Of a stretch of 64,000 bases of DNA, positions 52,512 through 60,666 are shown in pieces (position 1 is the stretch's first letter; the number at the start of each line of letters is the position of its first letter). The position numbers and the translations under genes are program-made. The stretch is from Niastella soli. GTDB taxonomy: Bacteria > Bacteroidota > Bacteroidia > Chitinophagales > Chitinophagaceae. The notes under the pieces are model-generated. The model was not told the origin of the DNA and searched no databases. It saw only the letters and a list, made by a program, of their open reading frames with translations. The stretch is from the NCBI RefSeq assembly GCF_017742245.1, contig NZ_JAGHKO010000001.1, positions 1,889,061 to 1,953,060 of the forward strand, written 5' to 3'.

Positions 52512-53196
52512 GATTTATAAAAGGAATTGTTCTTTTCCCTATTCTGTTTAAAAGCCCGATTTGAACAAGCTTACCATCCTGGCATCGGTTGAGGAGGCCG
52601 ATCTGCAGGCCTTTTCCTCTTGTGGTTTTGTTGCGAATGCCCGCGATCAATACACCTTTAAAGCTATAATGACGGTTGAAAAGTCCAGCAACGGAAAGCC
52701 CGTTCATTTTTGTAGCACTGTTCATTAAGGCTGTAATATTTATGCCGTTACAGGTGACCATGGGGGTATAAGAACCCACTAGCAAGCCATTATATTTTCC
52801 GTTTGACGTGTTGCTATCGAGGTAGAAATGCCTGTTGTTTAGATCTTTCTCAACAGTACCCCCGGAATTGGGAATAGTAAAAGCTAATAAATAGATCGCA
52901 AGGAAAGGATCGATCGGCGAAGCGGATATGGAAACCCCATTGATATTAAGTGTTTGTTCAGGATACCAGGTAATAGGCATAAGCCCGATTGCAAGCCCGT
53001 TAATAGTGGTGTTCTTTGCTACCGGCGTTGTAAAAATAATGTTTCTTATTCGTGAAGCCGATGTGTCTTTTGCTACAGGTTTGAATGCAACTAGCTGACC
53101 ATTTCCCTGGTAGGGGTTTAGGAGTTGAAACAGAAGCAAGCAGGTTACGGATATATGCAATCGGTTAGTTAGAGGAGTGCGAATCGGTTTTTTCAT
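52501..53196 (-). CDS. Surface protein with LA_2272-like repeats
   Basis: A 231-residue protein with an N-terminal signal (about 1-33, ending NPYQGNGQ). The mature part is built from short repeats of NGLxIGLxxx type (INGLAIGLMPI, MNGLSVAGLFNRH, GLQIGLLNRCQDG, LVQIGLLNRIG), as in LA_2272 surface-repeat proteins. The repeats suggest a solenoid-like beta structure. Role unknown. Convergent overlap with the GNAT gene. Confidence 0.68.
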   Translation of the reverse strand: MKKPIRTPLTNRLHISVTCLLLFQLLNPYQGNGQLVAFKPVAKDTSASRIRNIIFTTPVAKNTTINGLAIGLMPITWYPEQTLNINGVSISASPIDPFLAIYLLAFTIPNSGGTVEKDLNNRHFYLDSNTSNGKYNGLLVGSYTPMVTCNGINITALMNSATKMNGLSVAGLFNRHYSFKGVLIAGIRNKTTRGKGLQIGLLNRCQDGKLVQIGLLNRIGKRTIPFINLKF

Positions 53197-53246
53197 GTCG
53201 CTAAAGATTTTATTGAAACTGTATTCAGGGTTAATGGCATTCTTCT

Positions 53247-53768
53247 TTATTCAGTTAACTCAACTACTTTCCAATGCTTTTTGTATTTACGGTGCCATTG
53301 TGTTGCATCGTTGTGTATTTCCTGTACAAAACTTGTATAGCATAGGTCTGGTACAGACAGATAATCGATTTGTAAAGACCGCTTTTTGTCAGCGTGCATA
53401 GGGATCAATAAATTGAACTCTATGAGATGATAGGGAAGAATAATTTCTGCATTATAGTTATCATTGGGACCCTCATAGATGTATAGGGTATCTCTGGCAT
53501 CATATGTTAAATTGTACATTTCTGGAGACCCATTCGTATTAAACAGTGCCAATGGATGCGGGGTCTCATCAAATAAGAAGAAATGAGTACAATGCAGAAT
53601 ACAAATGGGACTGGTTGAAGCATTCAAAGCGATTACCTTATATAATAAATATCCAGGTTTTTCGCTGTTAGCTTTTGTTGCCTTGACTATCAAGCTATCT
53701 TTTGCCTGTGAAAACGCTACGCAACTTATCTGGATGAGTAATATGGTTATTGCTGCTTTTATTTTCAT
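53247..53768 (-). CDS. Secreted protein of unknown function
   Basis: A 173-residue protein starting MKIKAAITILLIQISCVAFSQ, a clean signal peptide; an in-frame ATG eight codons upstream is disfavoured. The mature part is beta-rich with cysteines in CILHCTHFF and LCYTSF. No domain is recognised. It lies 50 bp upstream of the LA_2272-like gene on the same strand and may be co-transcribed. Confidence 0.65.
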   Translation of the reverse strand: MKIKAAITILLIQISCVAFSQAKDSLIVKATKANSEKPGYLLYKVIALNASTSPICILHCTHFFLFDETPHPLALFNTNGSPEMYNLTYDARDTLYIYEGPNDNYNAEIILPYHLIEFNLLIPMHADKKRSLQIDYLSVPDLCYTSFVQEIHNDATQWHRKYKKHWKVVELTE

Positions 53769-54174
53769 TTTACTTAGGTTATTGCAAGACAAGGATAATT
53801 ATGTATGAATTAAAAATAATAGGTATTTATTTCGCATAGGGCAGTTCGTTAAATTGATTATAATAGAGCGTATAGATATTCAATTTATTGTAATTGAATT
53901 GTTAAGGTATTTAAAAGTGATCTTGTCAAATAGTAAGGCACGCAAACAGAAAGCCCGTACAAAATCAAGATTTTATATGGGCTTTCTGTTTAACGGCATC
54001 AAATTATTTTATGCTTTCAATATCCTTGCTTTTGAGTAGAAGGTCTTGTCCTACGATGTAAGAACCGCTAATTAGAAATATTTTTAATGTTTCAGTTAAC
54101 TGGATTTAATTAGGATATATGGAATTGACAATTTTGGAGCTATCTTGTTACCATAATTAATTGCTAGTTGATTT
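53769..54174. other. AT-rich spacer opening the accessory region
   Basis: No gene is supported. It contains one strong stem-loop at 53945-53990. Base composition falls clearly toward AT from here to about 60.6 kb. Confidence 0.5.
53945..53990. repeat. Stem-loop of the CCCGTACAAAATC family, copy 1
   Basis: AACAGAAAGCCC and GGGCTTTCTGTT enclose the centre GTACAAAATCAAGATTTTAT, giving a stem of about 20 bp. A related hairpin lies at 58128 and a decayed one at 58227. It could act as a terminator in either direction. Confidence 0.65.
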
Positions 54175-55107
54175 ATGCCAGGCCTTGATTTAACCAATTT
54201 GTTTGAAGAGAGGGCAAAATTGCCCAAACCAACCAATGAAAATCTGCGGAAATTATTTGAAGGTATTGATCGCATATTGATAAAAGATGATGGGGTGTAT
54301 GAAGAGAAAGCGATATCAGACAAGGTTATTCTGGAAATTACAGGACCGGGTCTTGTGAACCGATTTTCAGACTTGCTGGAAATCGATGAATCTTTAACTG
54401 GTTTTTATTGTTTGTGTCTTGGCAGTTATGCCATTGAATTGTTCGCGAATGGGCAGCTACGAGCTACCATAGGATTTCATCACGGTAGATCTATCCGCTA
54501 CGATAAGTGGAATAGCGATGTTGCCCTTATGCAAAACGAAAACCTTTTGTCATTTTTAGCACAGTTGGGCCTGACTGGCCCCCAGGAAGAATACCAGGAA
54601 GATCAGCGAAGAGCAGAGGCGAGTAACATTGCACAAAGTGAATGGCTGGCCATTGCTCCCAAATGCTTTACCAAATTCCAGGAAGAGATTCAAGACATAA
54701 ATCTTAATACAGTAGATTATCTTGGTGAATTAATAGCTGAGCTAGATAAGGAGATTCCTGAGAAAGATAAACGTGTAATAGCCTTGCTACAGACCTATGG
54801 AAAAACTAGTAACTTCTGGACGGCTTACCCCATTTATGAAGAAGCTCCTGCCAACGTTTTGAATACGTATAATCCAAGAGACATTCTAGATATTTATGAA
54901 AGGTCTGATAGAAATTACAAAACAAGGCGGGGGTTGGGGCGATATATATGTTCTTTTAACTTCCGAAAAATTAGGAAAAAGTATTTGAAGGATATAAGTG
55001 ATGACGTTATAAACGATCTGGAGAAATGTTTCACTGCTATTGGCGAAGAAAAGGGAATCTATGAGATCAATCGTTTACGAAAAGATAAGAACAAAAAAAA
55101 TAGCTAA
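54175..55107 (+). CDS. Unrecognised 310-residue protein
   Basis: Cytosolic, without signal or membrane segments. The N-terminal 60 residues are helical (LTNLFEERAKLPKPTNENLRK up to FEGIDR). A beta-rich central part follows (ITGPGLVNRFSDLLEID, TGFYCLCLGSYAIELF) with HHGRSIRYDKW near residue 102. The C-terminal third is charged and helical. No family is assigned. It leads a plus-strand pair with the zinc-ribbon-like gene 26 bp downstream. Its size and setting among immunity-like genes suggest an accessory defence role, but this is weak. Confidence 0.65.
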   Translation: MPGLDLTNLFEERAKLPKPTNENLRKLFEGIDRILIKDDGVYEEKAISDKVILEITGPGLVNRFSDLLEIDESLTGFYCLCLGSYAIELFANGQLRATIGFHHGRSIRYDKWNSDVALMQNENLLSFLAQLGLTGPQEEYQEDQRRAEASNIAQSEWLAIAPKCFTKFQEEIQDINLNTVDYLGELIAELDKEIPEKDKRVIALLQTYGKTSNFWTAYPIYEEAPANVLNTYNPRDILDIYERSDRNYKTRRGLGRYICSFNFRKIRKKYLKDISDDVINDLEKCFTAIGEEKGIYEINRLRKDKNKKNS

Positions 55108-55133
55108 TAAGAATCAGGTTACCATAAATAGAT

Positions 55134-55430
55134 ATGAGAGTACAGTGTAAGAATTGTTTAAAAAATGAAGTGGTAGAGATCCCGGATTTCACTCAGTCTG
55201 ATAAGAATGGCTTATTGGAATTATATCGCAAATCACCTCTTCATATGGTAAAGGGTCTCATGGTGAATTATAAGGTTAGTCATAGAGATGCCAAATATAT
55301 AGTAACCCATATTAGTTCGGAGTATGGTCATTGTAAACGGTGCAGCTTTGACAGTCTTGACGGAGAATATATTAAATGTCCTAAGTGCGGGGCGTTAAAT
55401 TTTAACTGGAAAATTGAGGATCAAACTTAA
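55134..55430 (+). CDS. Small two-ribbon cysteine protein
   Basis: A 98-residue protein with three CxxC-type knuckles: CKNC (5-8), CKRC (about 71-74) and CPKC (about 84-87), likely binding zinc. Between them is a helical stretch (NGLLELYRKSPLHMVKGLMV). No named family is recognised; such small proteins are common as immunity proteins. Follows the 310-residue gene on the same strand and overlaps the convergent gene by 4 bp. Confidence 0.68.
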   Translation: MRVQCKNCLKNEVVEIPDFTQSDKNGLLELYRKSPLHMVKGLMVNYKVSHRDAKYIVTHISSEYGHCKRCSFDSLDGEYIKCPKCGALNFNWKIEDQT

Positions 55431-55795
55431 ATTGATCGATTTGAATAAATCGCCTTCCAGGTTTTCAAATCAACAGCAGTTTCTTCGTGCACATCGTCCA
55501 TAACTATCCAACAGCCACATTTGTCGGCCAAAGATTGCAGTTGATGAATTTCACCTTGTGTAATTATATGGCGGCCATACTCCCTTTTCCCACTATGTAA
55601 GGCTGTCCATAAATCAAACTCCAGGTCTATCAACCAGCCAGCACAATAGCCAGCTTCAGAAATCTGACTCATTAGGTCATGTAAAGCCCGTTGATCTTCA
55701 TTTAAATCTGCTAACATGTTCCGAAAATATGAAAAAAGCGAGATCCTATACCCGCCAAAAACAGAGTTGGGATACATACCGATATGGTTACCCAT
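55427..55795 (-). CDS. Immunity-like small protein
   Basis: A 122-residue protein. Its C-terminal half contains a pattern seen in several small immunity-type proteins: ISEAGYCAGWLIDLEFDLW, then CGCWIVMDDVHEETAV and LKTWKAIY. It overlaps the upstream gene by 8 bp, so it is translated with it. A truncated duplicate of its last 40 codons lies 2.5 kb away at 57962. Function is inferred only from style and context. Confidence 0.65.
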   Translation of the reverse strand: MGNHIGMYPNSVFGGYRISLFSYFRNMLADLNEDQRALHDLMSQISEAGYCAGWLIDLEFDLWTALHSGKREYGRHIITQGEIHQLQSLADKCGCWIVMDDVHEETAVDLKTWKAIYSNRSI

Positions 55796-56366
55796 TTCTT
55801 GTAAAAAGAAAGTCTTGTCCCATGATATAAGATCCGCTAACTAGAAATAATTTTAGTGTTTCACCGGAAGTGGGAATGTAACCGCTAACTAGTGATGTAT
55901 CGATTCCATACTTATTTAGACATTTCTCATATTTTGACAACAATCTTTCTGGCCCTTTACATAATAAACCATGAGAAGCTCGAAGTAACGTATAAAGTTG
56001 TTCACTTGAACGCTGATACTTGCCGAACAGATCAAAGTCTATTTTATTTATCTCAGAAACCACTCTGTATACATCTTTACCTGAGCCATTGAAATATAAT
56101 TCACTTTGAACGTCAGAATACTGCCATAATAAAGGATGGTCATCCGTTATAAGGATTGTAGAATCTTCGACAACAGATGAAAACGAAACCTTACTTGCCC
56201 TATGCCCAATTACTTCAAGCGTCCAATTTTGTGGTTCTTTTCCATGTTCATATACGGTTAAACTCAAAATGGGGATTTCACCAGAAAAATCCGCCTTTGT
56301 AATTAAAAGGTGGATGTCTTCTTCATCATGATTATCTAATAAATATTGTATTTCTATTGGTACCAA
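55788..56366 (-). CDS. Unrecognised 192-residue protein
   Basis: Cytosolic, beta-rich N-terminal half (ADFSGEIPILSLTVYEHGKE, NWTLEVIGHRASKVSF) and helical C-terminal half. No signal peptide and no known domain. Eight-bp overlap with the next gene indicates a co-translated pair. It is probably an immunity or accessory gene by context. Confidence 0.62.
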   Translation of the reverse strand: MVPIEIQYLLDNHDEEDIHLLITKADFSGEIPILSLTVYEHGKEPQNWTLEVIGHRASKVSFSSVVEDSTILITDDHPLLWQYSDVQSELYFNGSGKDVYRVVSEINKIDFDLFGKYQRSSEQLYTLLRASHGLLCKGPERLLSKYEKCLNKYGIDTSLVSGYIPTSGETLKLFLVSGSYIMGQDFLFTRNG

Positions 56367-56428
56367 GATTATTAAATTTTATATCGTTACCCTTAATCAG
56401 AATGATCCTGTAAGCCCAGATGATTTAT

Positions 56429-56878
56429 TCATCCAGGATCTGTTAAATATCCCAATATTCCACCTGTTCTGTGCATACTAACCTGAATTTCCTGTTTTGA
56501 TACAGAAGGAAAAATGTTCTCGACTATTTCCTGAATGGTAGACTCAATTAGTTCTACGTCATTGCCCGTTTTCATGACATATGTTGAAGACTTTCCCTCC
56601 AATCTATGATCGAATTTATCGAGCGCCTTATTTGTAGACATAAGAGCTTCTAACTTCTTCCCGCCAGGTGTTAAATAAGTAAATGTTATGAGTATGACCA
56701 GTTCAGAAGTCATATTACTGGGAATAACTATTTTTTGTGCTTCTGATATGACAAACCAGCCTTTAAAAGGAGCCGGCTCAGTATTGAAATTTATGCTTAT
56801 GAATTGAATTGATTCTTTATCTTCAGTTTCTAAGAATTCATTGACAAGATGCTTTAGAGATAATAAATAATAGTCCAT
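56429..56878 (-). CDS. Unrecognised 149-residue protein
   Basis: Mixed alpha/beta cytosolic protein: helical start (LLSLKHLVNEFLETEDKESI), strands in PFKGWFVISEAQKIVIP and LVILITFTYLT, and a helical segment LIESTIQEIVENIFP. No known family. Spaced 62 bp from the next and 33 bp from the previous minus-strand gene, so part of the same run. AT-rich codon use compared with the genes left of 53 kb. Confidence 0.6.
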   Translation of the reverse strand: MDYYLLSLKHLVNEFLETEDKESIQFISINFNTEPAPFKGWFVISEAQKIVIPSNMTSELVILITFTYLTPGGKKLEALMSTNKALDKFDHRLEGKSSTYVMKTGNDVELIESTIQEIVENIFPSVSKQEIQVSMHRTGGILGYLTDPG

Positions 56879-56911
56879 TGTTTCGGATTGTAAAGTTGAA
56901 AACGTTCTTAG

Positions 56912-57265
56912 TTAGATATCCAGCAATTCAGCATCATTGAATTCTATAAATCGACTGCCTTCATTTGTCTCGATTTCAACCTTGTATTTAGAGCTTACGG
57001 TTACCCCATCGGCAAATGTGTAGGTGTGCTTAGGCGAATTTAGCAGCTTAATGTCCATGATAGAAGGTAGTCCCTCAAAAGGAATTTCCTTTTTAATGTA
57101 AACGATTGCGTCTATAAATCGAAGTATTTTTTTTTCAAACACATAATTTTTCCAGTCAACCGGATATCTAAGCAGAAAGTCCAGCGTCTGGTTTTTGGTA
57201 TCTTCTTTTACTTCCAGGGTGGTCGAATCGTGGAAAGATAAATGTTCGAAAAGAGAAAAACTCAT
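56912..57265 (-). CDS. Immunity-like small protein
   Basis: A 117-residue beta-rich protein, beginning SLFEHLSFHDSTTLEVKED and ending FIEFNDAELLDI. The HDS signature near the start followed by an all-beta fold recalls small immunity-type families, but I cannot assign one. First gene of the minus-strand run of four. Confidence 0.6.
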   Translation of the reverse strand: MSFSLFEHLSFHDSTTLEVKEDTKNQTLDFLLRYPVDWKNYVFEKKILRFIDAIVYIKKEIPFEGLPSIMDIKLLNSPKHTYTFADGVTVSSKYKVEIETNEGSRFIEFNDAELLDI

Positions 57266-57349
57266 GGTGGGTTAGTTATGATGCCCAATATACATATTAA
57301 TAAAGAAGACTTATAATTCACCAGGCTTTCCTTAATTTTAAATAAAACA

Positions 57350-57430
57350 GACGTATAGATTTGAGTGTGTTGCACCTCGTTAAGTCACCTGTTCGTGATT
57401 ATAGGATGAAAGATAGATTGAACGACATCA
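57350..57430 (+). repeat. Decayed copy of the 60.6-kb gene's 5' module (copy C)
   Basis: The words GTGTGTTGCACC, AAGTCACC and GATTGAAC align with the start of the gene at 60667 (translating LSVLHLVKSPVRDYRMKDRLN against LSVLHPVKSPDRDYAMKDKLN). Similarity stops near 57430, 20 bp before the next gene. Confidence 0.7.
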
Positions 57431-57449
57431 GAAAACCAGGACGCTGCTC

Positions 57450-57947
57450 ATGAAAAAAATTAAAGATACATCCCCGGATAAAGTACACGGTAAATTGGTA
57501 AAATATAGAAAGGGCGATTGCTTAAGCGTTCTTTGTGGTGGCAAATACTTAGCTGTTCTTATTTCAAGAAAATTCAACAAGTATTATGACTTGACGCTTC
57601 TTGAATATTATAAGGATACAAAGCCCGGATTAGACGATTTTGAAAACGGGAAATTATTTGGCACACGTTTCGGTTCATGGAAAAACCTGACCTATGCTGT
57701 AAATGTGAGGATGATTAGTTGTAAGTATATTGATGAGAATATTAACATAGAACTGGTAGGTTCAATGATGCTCATTCCAACAGTAGAGCTTGATGGATAT
57801 TCTTACTTAAATAATGCTGATGAATTACTTGAATATTATTTGGAAGAATTGCCAATTAGAATTGAAAAAAGCAAGAATGCAGAGAAATTTCCAGATTTAG
57901 CTTTTGTGAGCAAGCATTTAATTGACACAAAACATATAATCGAATAG
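57450..57947 (+). CDS. Imm26-like protein
   Basis: A 165-residue protein. The opening KYRKGDCLSVLCGGKYLAVL resembles the Imm26 family (a GD-x-hydrophobic strand followed by a GKY turn), and a middle FGTRFGSWKNL fits loosely. The family consists of proposed immunity proteins of polymorphic toxin systems. No toxin gene is adjacent. It is preceded by the decayed module copy C, which may supply its promoter. Confidence 0.6.
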   Translation: MKKIKDTSPDKVHGKLVKYRKGDCLSVLCGGKYLAVLISRKFNKYYDLTLLEYYKDTKPGLDDFENGKLFGTRFGSWKNLTYAVNVRMISCKYIDENINIELVGSMMLIPTVELDGYSYLNNADELLEYYLEELPIRIEKSKNAEKFPDLAFVSKHLIDTKHIIE

Positions 57948-57961
57948 CTGCTACTCAGGGA

Positions 57962-58087
57962 TTATATACTTCGACCTGAATATATTTCCTTCCAGGTTTT
58001 CAAATCAACTGTAGTTTCTTCGTGCCAATCGTCGTAAACTACCCAGCAACCGCATTGGTTTGCTAGGGCCGAAATCTCATTCAACAG
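57962..58087 (-). pseudogene. Truncated duplicate of the immunity-like gene at 55427
   Basis: Reading the minus strand gives ISALANQCGCWVVYDD, then WHEETTVDLKTW and EIYSGRSI before a stop, closely matching the last 40 residues of the 122-residue protein (LADKCGCWIVMDD, VHEETAVDLKTW, IYSNRSI). The reading frame has no start and the similarity ends abruptly near 58087. It is a remnant of a duplicated gene. Confidence 0.82.
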
Positions 58088-58127
58088 AACTCAATCCAAG
58101 TCAAAGGCTGTCCCCCAAAAACAAAAA

Positions 58128-58157
58128 ACCCGTACAAAATCAATATTTTATACGGGT
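58128..58157. repeat. Stem-loop of the CCCGTACAAAATC family, copy 2
   Basis: ACCCGTACAAAAT and ATTTTATACGGGT pair around CAAT. A degenerate relative, CCCGCACGTAATCAATGATT, lies at 58227. The rest of the spacer to 58341 has no gene; a hairpin AGTAGATAA / TTATCTACT overlaps the end of the next minus-strand gene. Confidence 0.65.
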
Positions 58158-58341
58158 AATTAAACTTTCGTTACTACAATCTGAACTTAGAGAGTGGTCT
58201 CGTCCAGACTATTTGTAACGCGAATACCCGCACGTAATCAATGATTTATACCGGTGGCTCGGGGGACTTACCTCGATGGTCACCTTGAAAAATGCAGTAA
58301 ATAGGAGAACTTGAGGAGATCGAAGGTAGATAATATTTTAT

Positions 58342-59097
58342 CTACTTAATTGCATAATGCTTTATTACATCGTAAATTAATGCAAGGAGAAGAGGAACTA
58401 CAATTGTTACTAGGATTAAATTTATGGTCTTCCTCTTTTCCCGAGGGATTTGTAAATAGTTAGATCCAGTCTGTAATTCTACTAATGGATACATTTCCTG
58501 AAGATAATTGATTAAAGAACTGCCGCCCCATAGGGTTAAAATCGATATCACTAAAAAGATAATAGTAGCCAAGTTATCATTATATTTTTGGATTGGATAA
58601 TGAAATAAGCGGAAATACAGGACCATGATTAAAATGCCGACAACAACAACACTTACATTAATTAAATTACTAGTTTTAGGTTGGAATTCCGTAAGAGATA
58701 TGATTTCATTAATTCGGGTTGTAACTCCATTTACCCACGTTGGGTCATCACCACTTACTAAAACATAATTACCATTGTTTTTATCGTCATTTACATGTTG
58801 TAGTTGAATTTCAATATTTTTAGAGTTATCAATCAAATTAAAGCGCATATTAACTTGCGAAATGACTTTTTGTTCAATAAGCTCTTTCTCTTCAAAAATT
58901 GAAATTGTTTGGCTTTCATATGATGAGTCATCGGCTGCGTCAACACTATACAGGAAATAGCAACTAGTTTCCCTATTGTTTTGAATTTCAAGTTTTACTT
59001 CATTATCAACAATCGTTGCCAATCTTCTAATAACTTCTGGAGTTATTCTTTTATATTCAATTGAGATTTTTCTTTTTTCTCTTATCAGATTACGCAT
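58342..59097 (-). CDS. Membrane protein of unknown function
   Basis: A 251-residue protein with a soluble N-terminal part (about 1-140, including SIEYKRITPEVIRRLATIVD) and three predicted membrane helices (about 145-162, 175-198 and 228-246). No family is recognised. AT-rich and isolated, with about 390 bp and 346 bp gene-free flanks. It may be an accessory or immunity membrane protein, which is speculation. Confidence 0.62.
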   Translation of the reverse strand: MRNLIREKRKISIEYKRITPEVIRRLATIVDNEVKLEIQNNRETSCYFLYSVDAADDSSYESQTISIFEEKELIEQKVISQVNMRFNLIDNSKNIEIQLQHVNDDKNNGNYVLVSGDDPTWVNGVTTRINEIISLTEFQPKTSNLINVSVVVVGILIMVLYFRLFHYPIQKYNDNLATIIFLVISILTLWGGSSLINYLQEMYPLVELQTGSNYLQIPREKRKTINLILVTIVVPLLLALIYDVIKHYAIK

Positions 59098-59374
59098 ATG
59101 CTTTGGTTAGGGTATATATTAAGTAATTATAAAAACAGAAAATTTAAAGCGCTTATAAAATAGTTATAAAAAGTAAATTAGCCAAATGGTATCTTATAAG
59201 AACTCAACATAAGTGAGATATATTGCTTTGTTCGTCAAAAACATATGAATTATGTGAAATGCAATTCTATTGTTTTTGTATTATATCAAACCCCGCAAGA
59301 AGCGGTAAAGCCAGTAAACCTACATTATTCAACTTTTTGATTATTGCTTACTTCTTAATTTACTTTACAACGAT

Positions 59375-59441
59375 TCACACAACTTTCCGTAATTTCAGTT
59401 ATAAAAATGTGAAGTATGGATTTAAGTGTGTTGTACTCCGT
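59375..59441 (+). repeat. Truncated copy of the 60.6-kb gene's 5' module (copy B)
   Basis: About 67 bp nearly identical to 60626-60692, from CACACAACTTTCCGTAA through GTGAAGTATGGATTTAAG to GTGTGTTG. It encodes MDLSVLYSVAKIL and then meets the stop codon of the convergent gene. The break falls within 3 bp of that stop codon. Confidence 0.75.
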
Positions 59442-59443
59442 GG

Positions 59444-59992
59444 CTAAAATTCTTTCGTCCATTCTATATAATTAATTATATCGTTATTCAAATATACTTC
59501 AACCGCTATTTCACTATTATGATCTAGAATCATTATTATTGGATTTTTCCCTTTATGACTTTCGTACCATTTATCAGTTATTAATTTGTGGATTTCTGGT
59601 ATAATAATTTTAGATGATTCCAATCTTCTAGGGTACGAAATTAATAGTGGTTTCCCTTTTTCTTTTTTTGATTTCCAAAGTTCAATTCGGTTCGAATCAC
59701 TCCAATATTCATATGCTATATAATCAAATTCTTCTCTCATTCTTGTTGCAGCGGCGAATAGTGGTTCGGGAGTTTTCAACATACTCGGGTTAAGATCGCC
59801 AAACATACCTAGATTTATATAATCTGACAGGTTTGTATTTTCACTAGGACTAATTCGGATAGTAGCATTGAAGAAATCGATTTCTTTTACCGGGAAGTAT
59901 CCTGGCTGCTTTTTATGTTCAATACGTTTATTAGTACAGGAAGTAGATAAGAAAGAAGTTAAAGCGAATAAGGCGATTATATGGGGTCTCAT
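59444..59992 (-). CDS. Lipoprotein of unknown function
   Basis: A 182-residue protein with lipobox FLSTSCTNK (Cys19). The mature domain is alpha/beta (FPVKEIDFFNATIRISP, EFDYIAYEYWSDSNRIELW, NPIIMILDHNSEIAVEVYL). No named family is recognised. Its 3' end abuts module copy B. Surface lipoproteins within such arrays can be immunity proteins against periplasm-acting toxins; not shown here. Confidence 0.65.
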   Translation of the reverse strand: MRPHIIALFALTSFLSTSCTNKRIEHKKQPGYFPVKEIDFFNATIRISPSENTNLSDYINLGMFGDLNPSMLKTPEPLFAAATRMREEFDYIAYEYWSDSNRIELWKSKKEKGKPLLISYPRRLESSKIIIPEIHKLITDKWYESHKGKNPIIMILDHNSEIAVEVYLNNDIINYIEWTKEF

Positions 59993-60082
59993 TTATCGTC
60001 GATAATTTATTAATTGTAAAAATTTGCAACTGATCCCTGTAAGTGAGCTTTTATGGTTTCTTTCTGTGGTAGGTTAATGGCG

Positions 60083-60451
60083 CTACCCTAACGGAAATCT
60101 TTTTTGATAATTTTCTATGTCTTTACTTATTTCTTTTTGTTCTTCTTCTGAGTACATTTTTTTAAGGTAATTACTAAATACCTCTTCTTTTAGAACATTA
60201 GATAACGCTACAATCACTTTTCTATCAGTTCTTTCATTACTCTGAAAATATTTTAATTTTTCCTTCTTAGTCATGACCTTCATTTCTTTATCAATAAGCT
60301 CGAAATAGTATTCACGGAAATAAGAGAAAGAACCTGCAAAATTGCCGTCATAAAATGACATGGCCTGAAGCATCTTATCTATTTGTGAGAAGTAGTTAAT
60401 GGTGTAAGTTGTTATAGTAAGTTGTAGTCTTTTATTTTTTTTGAATAGCAT
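60083..60451 (-). CDS. Unrecognised helical protein
   Basis: A 122-residue, highly charged, mostly helical protein (KEKLKYFQSNERTDRKVIV, then LKEEVFSNYLKKMYSEEEQ). No signal peptide, membrane helix or known domain. AT-rich. It lies 90 bp upstream of the lipoprotein gene on the same strand and may share its transcript. Confidence 0.58.
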   Translation of the reverse strand: MLFKKNKRLQLTITTYTINYFSQIDKMLQAMSFYDGNFAGSFSYFREYYFELIDKEMKVMTKKEKLKYFQSNERTDRKVIVALSNVLKEEVFSNYLKKMYSEEEQKEISKDIENYQKRFPLG

Positions 60452-60625
60452 TATTCTGGATTTAAGCGTTTGAGATATTAGGTATGTATTCTAATGTATA
60501 ATATTTTAATGCAAATGCGATTCGAATATTTCAATATATGAAAAAAGATTGATAGGAGGAAATTAGCGTAATCCTATTCAAACTTTGAATATGTAGTATA
60601 TGTTTTAATATTTCTTTACCTCCAG

Positions 60626-60666
60626 TCACACAACTTTCCGTAAATTCAATATCAAAACTGTGAAGT
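60626..60666 (+). promoter_or_regulatory. Conserved upstream module (copy A)
   Basis: The 41 bp before the start codon (CACACAACTTTCCGTAAATT onward, then GTGAAGT) recur almost unchanged at 59375. Their conservation outside coding sequence suggests a promoter or leader. No perfect TAnnTTTG box is visible. Confidence 0.5.

Noticed and set aside
59223-59447. 74-residue plus-strand open frame
   Set aside because: Its 3' part is module copy B read in another frame; no start signal or protein character.
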